Source: G965233625 sp965233625
GTDB lineage: Bacteria; Planctomycetota; Planctomycetia; Pirellulales; Pirellulaceae
Length of the DNA: 64,000 bases
Direction of reading: 5' to 3'
NCBI GenBank assembly: GCA_965233625.1
Contig: OZ247499.1
Location: 5,890,001-5,954,000, forward strand
Shown: positions 26,868 through 36,259 of the stretch, one piece after another
How positions within the stretch are numbered: position 1 is the first letter of the stretch
Layout of the letters: each line of letters begins with the position of its first letter
Notes under the pieces: generated by a model
Databases searched by the model: none
Seen by the model: only the letters and a program-made list of their open reading frames with translations
What the model was told of the DNA's origin: nothing
Translations under genes and position numbers: made by a program

Positions 26868-29693
26868 ATGGCTTTGAATCTCAAATCGCTGATCGCCCGG
26901 CTCAACGACACCTGCCGGCGCGAACTGGAAAGTGCGGCCGGGCTGTGCCTTTCGCGCACCAACTACAACGTCGAGATCGAGCACTGGTTGATGCGGCTGC
27001 TGGAACCGGCTGACACGGATATGTCAGCCATCTTTAAGCACTTCGGCGTTGATCACACGCGTCTTTCGGCGGGCATCACCCGCACGCTGGACCGGCTGCA
27101 GACCGGCAACGCCCGGCCGCCGGCGCTGTCGCCCGATGTGGTGGAGCTGGTCCGCAATAGCTGGATGCTGGCCTCGATTGAATTCGGCGCCACCGCTGTC
27201 CGCAGCGGTCATGTGATCGCCGCGATGCTTTCGGACGATACGCTGATGCGGGCCGCTTATGCGTGTTCGCCTGAGTTCGAAAAAATCGAAGCTGCCACGC
27301 TGATTAAAAACTTTAACAACCTCTGCGGGGATTCCGTCGAAGCCTCCGCCGCAGCGGCACCCATCAGCGGCGTCATCCAAGGCGAACAGGGGCCACAGGG
27401 CAACGGTCCCAAAGGGCCGACGAAGACGCCTTCACTGGATCAATACACCATCGACCTGACCGCCCGCGCACGCAATGGCGAGATCGATCCCGTGCTGGGC
27501 CGCGACGATGAAATCCGCCAGGTTATCGATATTCTCACTCGCCGCCGGCAGAACAACCCGATCATCACGGGCGAAGCGGGTGTCGGTAAAACCGCCGTGG
27601 TCGAAGGCTTCGCACTGCGGATCGCAGCGGGCGATGTACCCGAAGTGCTGAAGAACGTCTCTCTGCGTTCGCTCGACCTCGCACTGCTGCAAGCCGGCGC
27701 CGGGGTGAAGGGTGAATTTGAAAACCGTCTGAAGGCGGTTATCAACGAAGTGAAGTCTTCGGCTGAACCGATCATCATGTTCATCGACGAAGCCCACACC
27801 ATGATCGGCGCCGGCGGACAGGCCGGACAGGGCGACGCCGCCAACCTACTCAAGCCCGCCCTGGCACGCGGCGAACTGCGGACCATCGCTGCGACGACCT
27901 GGGCCGAGTACAAAAAATACTTCGAGAAAGACGCCGCACTCGCCCGCCGCTTCCAGGTGGTCAAGGTCGAAGAGCCGCATGAAATGGTGGGCGTGCAGAT
28001 GATCCGCGGCCTGGTAGGCACGCTGGAGAAGCATCACAACGTGCGGATTCTGGATGAAGCGGTGATCGACGCCGTGCGGCTTTCCAACCGCTATATCTCC
28101 GGCCGTCAGCTTCCCGACAAAGCCGTCAGCCTGATCGACACCGCCTGTGCCCGCGTCGCCATCGGGCAGCAGTCAACGCCGCCTGTTATCGAAGACCTGC
28201 GGCGGCAACTGGTCAACATTCAATCCGCCGTGGAAATCCTCGACCGCGAAACAGCCACCGGCGCCGACCACGCCGAACAGTTAGCCTTGCTGGCAGAAGA
28301 AAAGACCGCGGCCGAAGCCGAACTGGCGCAACTGGAAGAGCGCTGGACCAGCGAGAAAGACCTGGTCGCCCGCATCCGCGCCATCCGTAGCCAGATTGAA
28401 GGCGGTGGTTCCGCTCCCACAACCGGTACGGCCCCAGCGCCCGCGACACCGGCTGACAACGGCGGCCTGCACGACAACAGCGTGGGCGTGAACGGCAACG
28501 GTCAGCCCACCGCCCCAGCCACCAACGGCGTCGCCGCGACAACCGCCCTGCTGGACGAGCCTGCGGCACAAGGTGACACAGACGAGTCACTGGATGCGCA
28601 AACCGTCGCCTTGAAAGAAGCACTGCAGAAACTGACCGCGGAACTGCAGACGCTGCAAGGCGAAACGCCTTTGATGCAGGTCTGTGTGGATGCACAGGCG
28701 ATTGCCGATGTGGTTTCAAGCTGGACCGGCATTCCGGTCGGCCGCATGGTTTCGAACGAAATCCGCACCGTGCTGAACCTCAAGAGCGAGATGGAGAAAC
28801 GCATCATCGGCCAGCCGTACGGACTGGAAGCCATCGCCCAGAGCATCCGCACATCGCGGGCGAAGCTGAAAGATCCGCGCCGCCCCGTCGGCGTCTTCAT
28901 GCTTGCCGGCCCTAGCGGAACGGGTAAGACCGAAACCGCCATTGCCCTGGCGGATCTACTTTACGGCGGCGAACAGAACATGACCGTCATCAATATGTCG
29001 GAGTTCAAAGAAGAGCATAAAGTTTCGCTGCTGATGGGTTCGCCTCCCGGCTACGTCGGCTACGGCGAAGGCGGTGTCCTGACCGAAGCCGTCCGCCGTC
29101 GTCCTTACAGCGTTGTCTTGCTGGACGAACTGGAAAAAGCACACGAAGGCGTGCAGGAGATTTTCTATCAGGTGTTCGACAAAGGTCTGCTCCGCGATGG
29201 TGAAGGCCGCGACATCGACTTTAAGAACACGGTCATCATCATGACCAGCAACGCCGGCACCGATCTGGTGATGAAGCTCTGCTCCGATCCGGAAACCACG
29301 CCATCGCCCGAAGCACTCGCCTCGGCGATGCACACGGAACTGCTGAAAACCTTCAAGCCCGCCTTCCTCGGCCGCCTGACCCTAGCGCCTTACTTCCCGC
29401 TGGGCGACGACGTGCTCCGCAACATTATTGAACTGAAGCTCAGCAAAGTCGTCGCACGCGTGAAAGAAAACTACCGCGCCACGCTGACTTATTCGCCCGC
29501 CGTTGTCAGTTGCATCCTGGACCGCTGCCGGGAAGTCGAAAGCGGCGCCCGCAATGTGGACAACATCCTGACCGGCACCGTCCTGCCCGAACTCTCCAGC
29601 GAGTTCCTCGCCCGCATGGCCGCCGGCAAAGCCATCACATCAGCGCACATCGAAGTCGATAGCGACGGCGCGTTTGATTATCAGGTGGGGTAG
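26868..29693 (+). CDS. clpV: type VI secretion ATPase ClpV (TssH)
   Basis: ClpV is the AAA+ hexamer that pulls contracted type VI sheaths apart. Residues ~1-150 form the Clp N domain that reads sheath protein. Two AAA modules follow, with Walker A GEAGVGKT (~235) and GPSGTGKT (~681) and their Walker B segments (IIMFIDEAH; VVLLDELEK). Details such as EPADTDMSAIFKHFGVD and SWTGIPVGRM place it with ClpV rather than ClpB. At 941 residues it is slightly long because of a low-complexity Thr/Ala/Pro/Asn insertion (~505-570) inside the middle domain. It is separated from tagJ by 161 bp containing a repeat. Confidence 0.92.
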   Translation: MALNLKSLIARLNDTCRRELESAAGLCLSRTNYNVEIEHWLMRLLEPADTDMSAIFKHFGVDHTRLSAGITRTLDRLQTGNARPPALSPDVVELVRNSWMLASIEFGATAVRSGHVIAAMLSDDTLMRAAYACSPEFEKIEAATLIKNFNNLCGDSVEASAAAAPISGVIQGEQGPQGNGPKGPTKTPSLDQYTIDLTARARNGEIDPVLGRDDEIRQVIDILTRRRQNNPIITGEAGVGKTAVVEGFALRIAAGDVPEVLKNVSLRSLDLALLQAGAGVKGEFENRLKAVINEVKSSAEPIIMFIDEAHTMIGAGGQAGQGDAANLLKPALARGELRTIAATTWAEYKKYFEKDAALARRFQVVKVEEPHEMVGVQMIRGLVGTLEKHHNVRILDEAVIDAVRLSNRYISGRQLPDKAVSLIDTACARVAIGQQSTPPVIEDLRRQLVNIQSAVEILDRETATGADHAEQLALLAEEKTAAEAELAQLEERWTSEKDLVARIRAIRSQIEGGGSAPTTGTAPAPATPADNGGLHDNSVGVNGNGQPTAPATNGVAATTALLDEPAAQGDTDESLDAQTVALKEALQKLTAELQTLQGETPLMQVCVDAQAIADVVSSWTGIPVGRMVSNEIRTVLNLKSEMEKRIIGQPYGLEAIAQSIRTSRAKLKDPRRPVGVFMLAGPSGTGKTETAIALADLLYGGEQNMTVINMSEFKEEHKVSLLMGSPPGYVGYGEGGVLTEAVRRRPYSVVLLDELEKAHEGVQEIFYQVFDKGLLRDGEGRDIDFKNTVIIMTSNAGTDLVMKLCSDPETTPSPEALASAMHTELLKTFKPAFLGRLTLAPYFPLGDDVLRNIIELKLSKVVARVKENYRATLTYSPAVVSCILDRCREVESGARNVDNILTGTVLPELSSEFLARMAAGKAITSAHIEVDSDGAFDYQVG

Positions 29694-29785
29694 CCCTCGC
29701 TCTTCTCCCTGGGGGGCATTGGCATCTACACAAATCGAAACCTGGATAAGGTGAAGTAGCAATAAAGCTTTATTTAAAGGACGGA

Positions 29786-29931
29786 ACATTAACCCGAAGC
29801 GCAAGCGAGGGGCGCCCAGCGCTGACCGGAAATGGCCCGTCAGGCATACTATCGACTTGAAGCTACTTCGCCAAAAACCCTTGTTTTAAGCACTTAGTCA
29901 AACGCCCCTCGCTCGCGCTTCGGGTTAATGT
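29786..29931. mobile_element. MITE-like element with 29-bp terminal inverted repeats
   Basis: The 29 bases at 29786-29814 (ACATTAACCCGAAGCGCAAG...) and the reverse complement of 29903-29931 differ at one position, enclosing 88 bases without coding capacity. The 146-bp element fills the gap between convergent clpV and the deacetylase gene. No clear target duplication was seen. Confidence 0.65.
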
Positions 29932-29988
29932 GCGCGAGCGAAAAACTTGTGAAGATACCAATGCACTTTCGCGGGAGAGGGTACAACG

Positions 29989-30810
29989 CTATCCCTCCGC
30001 GAATAGCTCGCGGTAGTTGTTGGGCGAGTACAGCTGGAACTCGATGTTGCGGACGTATTCATACGGTCCCGCGGCGCGGGTGGCGGCGACCAGGGCGGCG
30101 ATCTGTTCCTGCGAGCGGTAGGCTTCGACGCTCTTGAGTTTGCGCTCGAATGCTTCGTCGTCGCTCTTGATCTGCAAATCCGGCGGCGCCGCGAAATCGC
30201 AGTAGACGGCCAGTTCGCCCACGGCGGGCGGCGCCGCGAGCTTCTCTCCTAGTTCCGGCCAGATGGCGCCGGCGGCGTGAAAGATGCTGATCATCAGTTC
30301 GCTGTGCGTGATGCGGTGGTCCGGATGCAGATCCGTGTGCGTCGGCGTGAACACGCGTTGCGGGCGGACGCGTCGTAGATGATAGGTGAACGCGTTCTGA
30401 AGGCCGGTGTAACCCTCGATAGCCTTCTCACCATACTCCGCCCGCCGGCGACCGATATAAGGCGTGAGTCCGCCATCGGGATAGCCAATGTACACAACAT
30501 CGTCGCGCGGGATGCCTAGCACTTCAAACGATTCGTACGTCTCTTCTTCGCGGATCTTTACGATGGAATCGCGCTGCTCCAGCGTGCAATAGCCCAGGCA
30601 GCCATCGGTCACAATCAGCACCTGCACATTCACACCCGCTGCCTTAGCCGCCTGCATCAACAGCCCGGCGCCCAGGCAAAGATCATCGTCATGCGGCGCC
30701 ACAAAAAGCCAACTCTGGCCGGCAATGTCCGCATCGTCAAAGGCTTCTTCCAGAGAAGCCGATGTGCGGCGCTGTCCCGCGACAAGGCGGACATATTCAT
30801 ACGATGACAT
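29989..30810 (-). CDS. PIG-L (LmbE-like) family deacetylase
   Basis: A 273-residue zinc-dependent N-deacetylase of the PIG-L fold. The first metal motif appears as FVAPHDDDLCLGAG (equivalent to AHPDDE) and the second as THTDLHPDHRITHSE (the HPDH motif). IREEETYESFEVLGI and VVYIGYPDGGL fit the conserved core. Family members remove acetyl groups from GlcNAc-type sugars in glycans, antibiotics or thiols; the substrate is not evident. The first 23 codons of the open frame lack family features, so the ATG at 30810 is chosen. It is divergent from recQ. Confidence 0.87.
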   Translation of the reverse strand: MSSYEYVRLVAGQRRTSASLEEAFDDADIAGQSWLFVAPHDDDLCLGAGLLMQAAKAAGVNVQVLIVTDGCLGYCTLEQRDSIVKIREEETYESFEVLGIPRDDVVYIGYPDGGLTPYIGRRRAEYGEKAIEGYTGLQNAFTYHLRRVRPQRVFTPTHTDLHPDHRITHSELMISIFHAAGAIWPELGEKLAAPPAVGELAVYCDFAAPPDLQIKSDDEAFERKLKSVEAYRSQEQIAALVAATRAAGPYEYVRNIEFQLYSPNNYRELFAEG

Positions 30811-30908
30811 GGTTGAACTCGCGAAGTTAAATCGTTGGTGATGCCTGTGAAAAGACATCGTATCACGAAGACCCGCCACGTCATGGGGCAGGCCGGTTTT
30901 TCATGATG

Positions 30909-30937
30909 GTATGACGTGCACGCGGGTTCGTTATAAT
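30909..30937 (+). promoter_or_regulatory. putative recQ promoter
   Basis: A perfect -10 TATAAT (30932-30937) lies 40 bases before the recQ ATG; the -35 (GTATGA at 30909-30914, 17-bp spacer) is weak. The -10 is followed by GCGG, a pattern also seen before the WYL gene and the gene at 42109. Confidence 0.45.
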
Positions 30938-30976
30938 GCGGTACGCCAACCACCGTAACCGTAGCCCCCGCAAATC

Positions 30977-33922
30977 ATGCCAGAGCTGACAGAGGATCTC
31001 CAGCAGCACCTTGAGCGATTTGGCTTGAGCGCGTTCAGACCGGGGCAGCGGGACGTTGTCTCAACGGTGCTCGAAGGTCGCGACTGCCTGTGCATTATGC
31101 CCACCGGCGGCGGAAAGAGCCTCTGCTACCAGTTGCCCGCCATCGCCCGCGAGGGCACCACGCTGGTCGTATCGCCATTGATCGCGTTGATGAAAGATCA
31201 GGTGGATGCGCTGCAGGAACTGGGCATCCGCGCTACGTGCATCAACAGCGCGCTGACGCAGGCCGAGCAGCACGAACGTATCGACCGCATGGCCGAAGGC
31301 GGATACGACCTGGTCTATGTGGCGCCGGAACGTTTCCGCAATCCGTGGTTTTTTGATGCGGTGCGGCGGTGCAACCTGACGCTGCTGGCCATTGACGAAG
31401 CGCACTGCGTGAGCGAGTGGGGGCACGACTTCCGCCCGGACTATGCACGCATCGGCAACTTCCGTAAGCGGCTGGGCTTCCCGCAGACGATGGCGCTGAC
31501 CGCCACCGCCACGCCGCTGGTGCGGGAAGATGTGGTCCAGACGCTGCAACTCAAAGAACCTGCGACCTTCATCACGGGCTTCAGCCGCCCGAACCTGCGG
31601 TTTGAAGTGCAGTCGCCTTATGGCAACGGAGCGAAGGATGAAGCGCTGGTGCAGTTTCTGAACGAGACGCCCGGCTGCGGCATCATCTATGCTTCCACCC
31701 GCAAACGCTGCGACGAACTGACCTTTACGCTGAATGAACAGGTCAAACGCAAAGTGGGCGTTTACCATGCGGGGCTGATGCCGGACGAACGGCGGCAGGT
31801 GCAGGAAGACTTTATGAGCGGGCGCCTGCCGGTGATTGTCGCGACCAATGCGTTCGGGATGGGGATTGATAAGTCAGACCTGCGATTCGTCGTGCACTAC
31901 AACATGCCCGGCAGCCTCGAAGCGTATTATCAGGAAGCAGGCCGCGCCGGGCGTGATGGCAAAGATTCGAAATGCGTGCTGCTTTTTTCCACTCAGGACC
32001 GCTACGTGCAGGAGTTCTTTATTGAGAACTCTTACCCATCGCGTGAGGTCATCGCGCAGGTGTACGAATACCTCCGCAACCAGGAAGAAGACCCGATTGA
32101 AATCACGCTGCAGGATCTGAAAGAGCGGCTGGAACTCAGCCTGGGCGCCGATGGTGTGGGCGCCTGCGAGCGGCTGCTGGAGAAGGCGGGCGTGCTTGAG
32201 CGGCTGGACCCGCAACAGAACATGGCAGCCGCCCGGATCGATAGTGAACTGCCGACGCTGATTGACGTGCTGCCCCGCGACGCCAAGGTGCGCCGCAAGG
32301 TGCTGCGGGCGGTGGAACAGGTCGTGGGCGAGATGCGGTTCGAGCGGGTGTACTTTAACCCTTCGCAGATTGAGAAGGCCACCGGGTTGGGTAAAGCCGC
32401 TGTCAGCCGCGCGCTGAAGGGCCTGAATGAGCTGAAGTATTTCGATTACGTGCCGCCCTTCCGCGGTCGTGCGATTCACATGCTGGAGCGTAACAAACCG
32501 TTCAGTCAGTTGCAGCTTGACTTCAGCGAACTGGAACGCCGCCGCGCGGATGAATACGCCAAGCTGGACAAAGTCATTCAGTTCGCCCGCGCACGCCGCT
32601 GCCGGCAGGTAGAGATTCTGGATTACTTCGGCGACCCGGAACTCAAGGCCTGCGGCAACTGCGACAACTGCGAACGCATGGGCGCCAGTGCGGGTGAAGC
32701 AGGCAGCGGAAAATCCGTTGCCGCCATCGAAGGCCACGCGGTGCATCCGGGCATTGTGGAAGCGGTGCTGATCACGCTCTCGGGTGTGAAACGCTGCAAG
32801 AGCCGGTTCGGCCGCGAAGTGGTGGCGCAGATGCTCTGCGGTTCGCGCAGTGCGAAGATGCTTAAATTCAAGCTGACCAGCCTTTCGACCTACGGCCTGC
32901 TCAGCCATCTAAAGATTACGGACGTCACCACGCTGATCGACGCATTGCTGAACACCGGCATGCTGGAAACCAGCGATGTCGATCGCTTCCGCCCCGTGCT
33001 GGCCATCACGCAGTACGGTACGGACGTAATGCGTAGCAAAGAACCCATCGACCGCCCGTTGAATTTACCGCCGCCGCTGGAAGCCGCCATTAAGGGGCAC
33101 TATCAGCAGAAGAACGGCGGCGACAACGGCGCCGGTGCAGTGGCCGCCGGCCCGGTGGCCAACCGCGATGTCGAACGGGCGCTGCGTGACTATCGCAACA
33201 CGAAGGCCAAAGAGCAGAACGTGCCGCCGTTCCGCATCTTCAGCAACGCCACCATGGAGCTACTCGCCACGCAGTGCCCGCAGGATTTAGACGCTCTGGC
33301 CGGTGTGAAAGGCATTGGTCCGGCGACCGTCAAAACCTACGGCGAAGACATCCTCGCCATCATCGGCGGCAAAACTCCGCAAGCCGCTACCCCGCCACCT
33401 GCCGCGGAAACAAAACCAGCCGCGAAAGAGCCGGAGCCAGCTCCGACGCACAAGGAAACGGCCAAGGATGCGGGCGTAGACCACGTACGGCAGCTATTTG
33501 ACGAACCATCCGCACCGGCGCCGCAACCCAAGCCGGAAAAGAAAGAACCAGCACAAGCCGCGTCGTCGAGTGACAGAAATGCGTCACCGCCGCCAGTGCA
33601 GCGCGAAGATGCAGCGCACGCAGGTGTGGTGCAGCCGCCGCCGCACTTCTGGACTTGGCGGCTGCTTTCAAGTGAATTCACGGTGCACGAATGCACGCAG
33701 ATCCGCGGACTGACGCCGGCGCAGATTATGGAACATGCGCTGCGGGCGCTGGAACAGGGTTTGCCAGCCAAGGCCGAGTGGCTGCTTTCGCCAGAGCAGA
33801 TCGCCACGCTCAAGAAGCTGATCCCCAGCCCGCCGCCAGAGCGTTTGAAAGATCTGGCGCCCCAGCTTCCACCAGATATCAGCCTGACGCAGGTGGAATA
33901 TTACGTGAAATGCCGTGAGTAA
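30977..33922 (+). CDS. recQ: ATP-dependent DNA helicase RecQ
   Basis: A 981-residue 3'-5' helicase of DNA repair and recombination. The helicase core has motif I CIMPTGGGKSLCYQLPA (~39-55), motif II AIDEAHCVSEWGHDF (~138-152), motif V/VI YYQEAGRAGRDG and the RecQ zinc site ACGNCDNC (~557-564). A winged-helix RQC part follows, then an HRDC-like domain (~735-795, CPQDLDALAGVKGIGPATVK). It is longer than the ~600-residue E. coli protein: a Pro/Ala/Glu-rich linker (~800-890) leads to a C-terminal helix-turn-helix segment (VHECTQIRGLTPAQIMEHAL), as in the HTH-extended RecQ forms. Convergent with deoC. Confidence 0.94.
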   Translation: MPELTEDLQQHLERFGLSAFRPGQRDVVSTVLEGRDCLCIMPTGGGKSLCYQLPAIAREGTTLVVSPLIALMKDQVDALQELGIRATCINSALTQAEQHERIDRMAEGGYDLVYVAPERFRNPWFFDAVRRCNLTLLAIDEAHCVSEWGHDFRPDYARIGNFRKRLGFPQTMALTATATPLVREDVVQTLQLKEPATFITGFSRPNLRFEVQSPYGNGAKDEALVQFLNETPGCGIIYASTRKRCDELTFTLNEQVKRKVGVYHAGLMPDERRQVQEDFMSGRLPVIVATNAFGMGIDKSDLRFVVHYNMPGSLEAYYQEAGRAGRDGKDSKCVLLFSTQDRYVQEFFIENSYPSREVIAQVYEYLRNQEEDPIEITLQDLKERLELSLGADGVGACERLLEKAGVLERLDPQQNMAAARIDSELPTLIDVLPRDAKVRRKVLRAVEQVVGEMRFERVYFNPSQIEKATGLGKAAVSRALKGLNELKYFDYVPPFRGRAIHMLERNKPFSQLQLDFSELERRRADEYAKLDKVIQFARARRCRQVEILDYFGDPELKACGNCDNCERMGASAGEAGSGKSVAAIEGHAVHPGIVEAVLITLSGVKRCKSRFGREVVAQMLCGSRSAKMLKFKLTSLSTYGLLSHLKITDVTTLIDALLNTGMLETSDVDRFRPVLAITQYGTDVMRSKEPIDRPLNLPPPLEAAIKGHYQQKNGGDNGAGAVAAGPVANRDVERALRDYRNTKAKEQNVPPFRIFSNATMELLATQCPQDLDALAGVKGIGPATVKTYGEDILAIIGGKTPQAATPPPAAETKPAAKEPEPAPTHKETAKDAGVDHVRQLFDEPSAPAPQPKPEKKEPAQAASSSDRNASPPPVQREDAAHAGVVQPPPHFWTWRLLSSEFTVHECTQIRGLTPAQIMEHALRALEQGLPAKAEWLLSPEQIATLKKLIPSPPPERLKDLAPQLPPDISLTQVEYYVKCRE

Positions 33923-33960
33923 GCATGCAAATGCAACTCGCGGTGCGATGGTGAATACAA

Positions 33961-34662
33961 CTAAGGCAGCTCAACCGCGGGAAGCTGCAACCGCTTGCGA
34001 CATTCATCCAGAATGGCCGTGGTTCCACTCGCCCCGCAACGGGTCACACCAATCTCTCGAAAGGCGACGACGGTGTCCAGATCGCGGATGCCGCCCGAGG
34101 CTTTAACCTGCACACCTTCGCCTGCGTGCATCCGCATTAATTGCAAGTCGTCTGCGGTGGCGCCGCCAGAGCCGAAGCCTGTTGAAGTTTTCACCCAATC
34201 GGCGCCGGCGCCGGTGCAGATCTGGCAGAGGCGGATCTTCTGCGCATCGTTCAGGTAACAGTTCTCAAAGATCACCTTCAGCTTCTGCCCTGCAGCGTGG
34301 ACCCGCTTGGTCACTTCCTCAATTTCAATCGCCACATGCTCCCAGTCGCCACTGCACACGGCGGCGATATTGACGACCATATCCAGCTCTTCACAGCCAT
34401 CGCGCAGCGCCTGCTCTGCTTCGGCCAGTTTCACCGCCGTTGTATGGCCGCCGTGCGGAAAGCCGATTACCGTAGACGCCTTCACGTTGCTGCCACTTAG
34501 CATCTCCGCACATCTTCGCAGGTAGAATGGCAGGATGCAGACGCTGGCTGTCTGATAGGCCATGGCGGTGCGGATACCGGCTTCCATTTCGGTGGTGGTG
34601 AGCGACGGTTTCAGCAACGCATGATCAATCATGCCGGCGATATCTTCGTACTTATAATCCAT
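33961..34662 (-). CDS. deoC: deoxyribose-phosphate aldolase
   Basis: DeoC splits 2-deoxyribose-5-phosphate into glyceraldehyde-3-phosphate and acetaldehyde for nucleoside catabolism. The 233-residue class I aldolase has the Schiff-base lysine in GADWVKTSTGFGSGGATADD, the second lysine in VKASGGIRDLDTVVAF, and VIGFPHGGHTTAVKLAEAEQ near residue 80. Length and fold blocks are normal. The gene stands alone and is convergent with recQ, 38 bp apart. Confidence 0.93.
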   Translation of the reverse strand: MDYKYEDIAGMIDHALLKPSLTTTEMEAGIRTAMAYQTASVCILPFYLRRCAEMLSGSNVKASTVIGFPHGGHTTAVKLAEAEQALRDGCEELDMVVNIAAVCSGDWEHVAIEIEEVTKRVHAAGQKLKVIFENCYLNDAQKIRLCQICTGAGADWVKTSTGFGSGGATADDLQLMRMHAGEGVQVKASGGIRDLDTVVAFREIGVTRCGASGTTAILDECRKRLQLPAVELP

Positions 34663-34793
34663 AAAGGCAGTTTCCGGCGGTAGCCTGCGAGGGCTTGAAG
34701 CTAATAATGACTATTGAAAAGGTTTCACGCATCGTAGCACGAAGCGCGGGTCGAGTGAGCCGGCGCTGAAGCCGGATATACGGAAAGCATTGG

Positions 34794-36143
34794 ATGAACA
34801 CGGAAGACAAACAAGAAGAAGACAACGCGCCGGAGCGCGGCTTTGAGTACGCCGCGGAGAAGGTGCGCGATTTCCCGCAGACGCCGGGCTGCTATCTGAT
34901 GAAAGATCATGCGGGCCGCGTGATCTACGTGGGCAAGGCCAAGAATCTACGCAGCCGCGCCGGCAGCTATTTTCTGAAAGCCGCGGGCGAAGAGCCACGC
35001 ACCGCAGGCTGGGTGCATGAGATCTGCGATATCGACTTTGTGCAATGCGATTCAGAGGTCGACGCCCTGCTGGTCGAGTCGCGGCTGGTCAAAGACGTGC
35101 AGCCCAAGCACAACAAAGAGCTGAAAGACGACAAGACTTTCCCTTATCTTCAGATCACCACGCACGAAGATTTCCCGCGGATCGAAGTCACCCGCGAACC
35201 ACGCAGCAAAGGCGTGAAGCTGTACGGCCCGTTTGCCAACGCCGGCGCCCTGCGCGGTGCGGTGCAGGTGCTGCAGAAGATCTTTCAGTTCCGCACCTGC
35301 ACGCTGGACATCGAGGAAGATGATCAACGCTGGAAATGGTTTCGCCCCTGCCTGCTGGCTTCTATCAAACAGTGCACGGCGCCATGTAATCTGCGGATCA
35401 GCAAAGAAGATTACCGCCGCGACATCCGCAAGCTGCATAAGTTTCTCGAAGGCGGCAAGAAGTCGCTGCTGAAAGAAATGCAGAAGGAAATGATGGACGC
35501 CGCTCAGGAACTGCAGTACGAAAAAGCCGCCCGCCTCCGCGATGAAATCCGCATGCTGGAAACGCTGGATGAACGCGGCGAACTGGACACGCACGCCCAG
35601 CCGGAGGTGTTCTACATTGATCCGGGCAAAGGCCTGAACGGGCTGAAACGCGTCCTCAAACTGAAAGAAACGCCGCGCACGATTGAAGGCGTCGATATCG
35701 CCCATCTGGGCGGACGCGAGACGGTGGCCAGCCTGGTGCAGTTTATTGACGGGCTGCCCTTCAAACCCGGTTACCGCCGGTTCAAGATCCGCGATGTTCA
35801 GGGCGTTGACGACTTCCGCAGCATTCACGAAGTGGTCGCCCGCCGCTTTCACCGTTTGCAGGAGAACGACGAAGTCTTCCCCGACATCCTGCTGATCGAC
35901 GGCGGCAAAGGGCAGCTCTCGGCCGCAATGGCCGCGTTTGATCAGTTGCAGATCGATCCGCCGGTGGTGATCTCGCTGGCCAAACGCGAAGAAGAAATCT
36001 TCCGCCCCAACAACCCGGAGCCGATCCGCCTCAGCCGTAACGCCTTCGCCTTGCGGCTGCTGCAATACGTGCGTGATGAATCGCACCGCTTCGCCCAGCA
36101 CTACCACCACATTCTGCGCCGCAAAGCGACGTTCGACGAATAA
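34794..36143 (+). CDS. uvrC: short UvrC-type excinuclease, without C-terminal HhH domain
   Basis: UvrC makes both incisions in nucleotide excision repair. The 449-residue protein has the GIY-YIG nuclease (PGCYLMKDHAGRVIYVGKAK, ~30-50), the Cys-rich segment (FRPCLLASIKQCTAPC), the UvrB-binding helix (KEMMDAAQELQYEKAARLRD, ~225-245) and the RNase-H-like nuclease with its three acidic/His residues visible in EGVDIAHLGG, ILLIDGGKGQL and RDESHRFAQHY. It ends there: the tandem helix-hairpin-helix domain (~150 further residues in E. coli UvrC) is absent. A natural stop follows with no frameshift remnant, so this is a short form rather than a broken gene. Confidence 0.88.
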   Translation: MNTEDKQEEDNAPERGFEYAAEKVRDFPQTPGCYLMKDHAGRVIYVGKAKNLRSRAGSYFLKAAGEEPRTAGWVHEICDIDFVQCDSEVDALLVESRLVKDVQPKHNKELKDDKTFPYLQITTHEDFPRIEVTREPRSKGVKLYGPFANAGALRGAVQVLQKIFQFRTCTLDIEEDDQRWKWFRPCLLASIKQCTAPCNLRISKEDYRRDIRKLHKFLEGGKKSLLKEMQKEMMDAAQELQYEKAARLRDEIRMLETLDERGELDTHAQPEVFYIDPGKGLNGLKRVLKLKETPRTIEGVDIAHLGGRETVASLVQFIDGLPFKPGYRRFKIRDVQGVDDFRSIHEVVARRFHRLQENDEVFPDILLIDGGKGQLSAAMAAFDQLQIDPPVVISLAKREEEIFRPNNPEPIRLSRNAFALRLLQYVRDESHRFAQHYHHILRRKATFDE

Positions 36144-36259
36144 CGGCCCGGCGACTGATCTTGGTGCATCGCCGCAGATGTTTTAGATTCGCATGCGATC
36201 AACCCGTAGGCCAGGCGCTGACCTATGGGGCAACAACATCCCACGACACCATTGCTGCT

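Noticed and set aside
25891..29693. A complete type VI secretion locus
   Set aside because: Only tagJ and clpV are present; the flanking genes are a sulfatase and a deacetylase.
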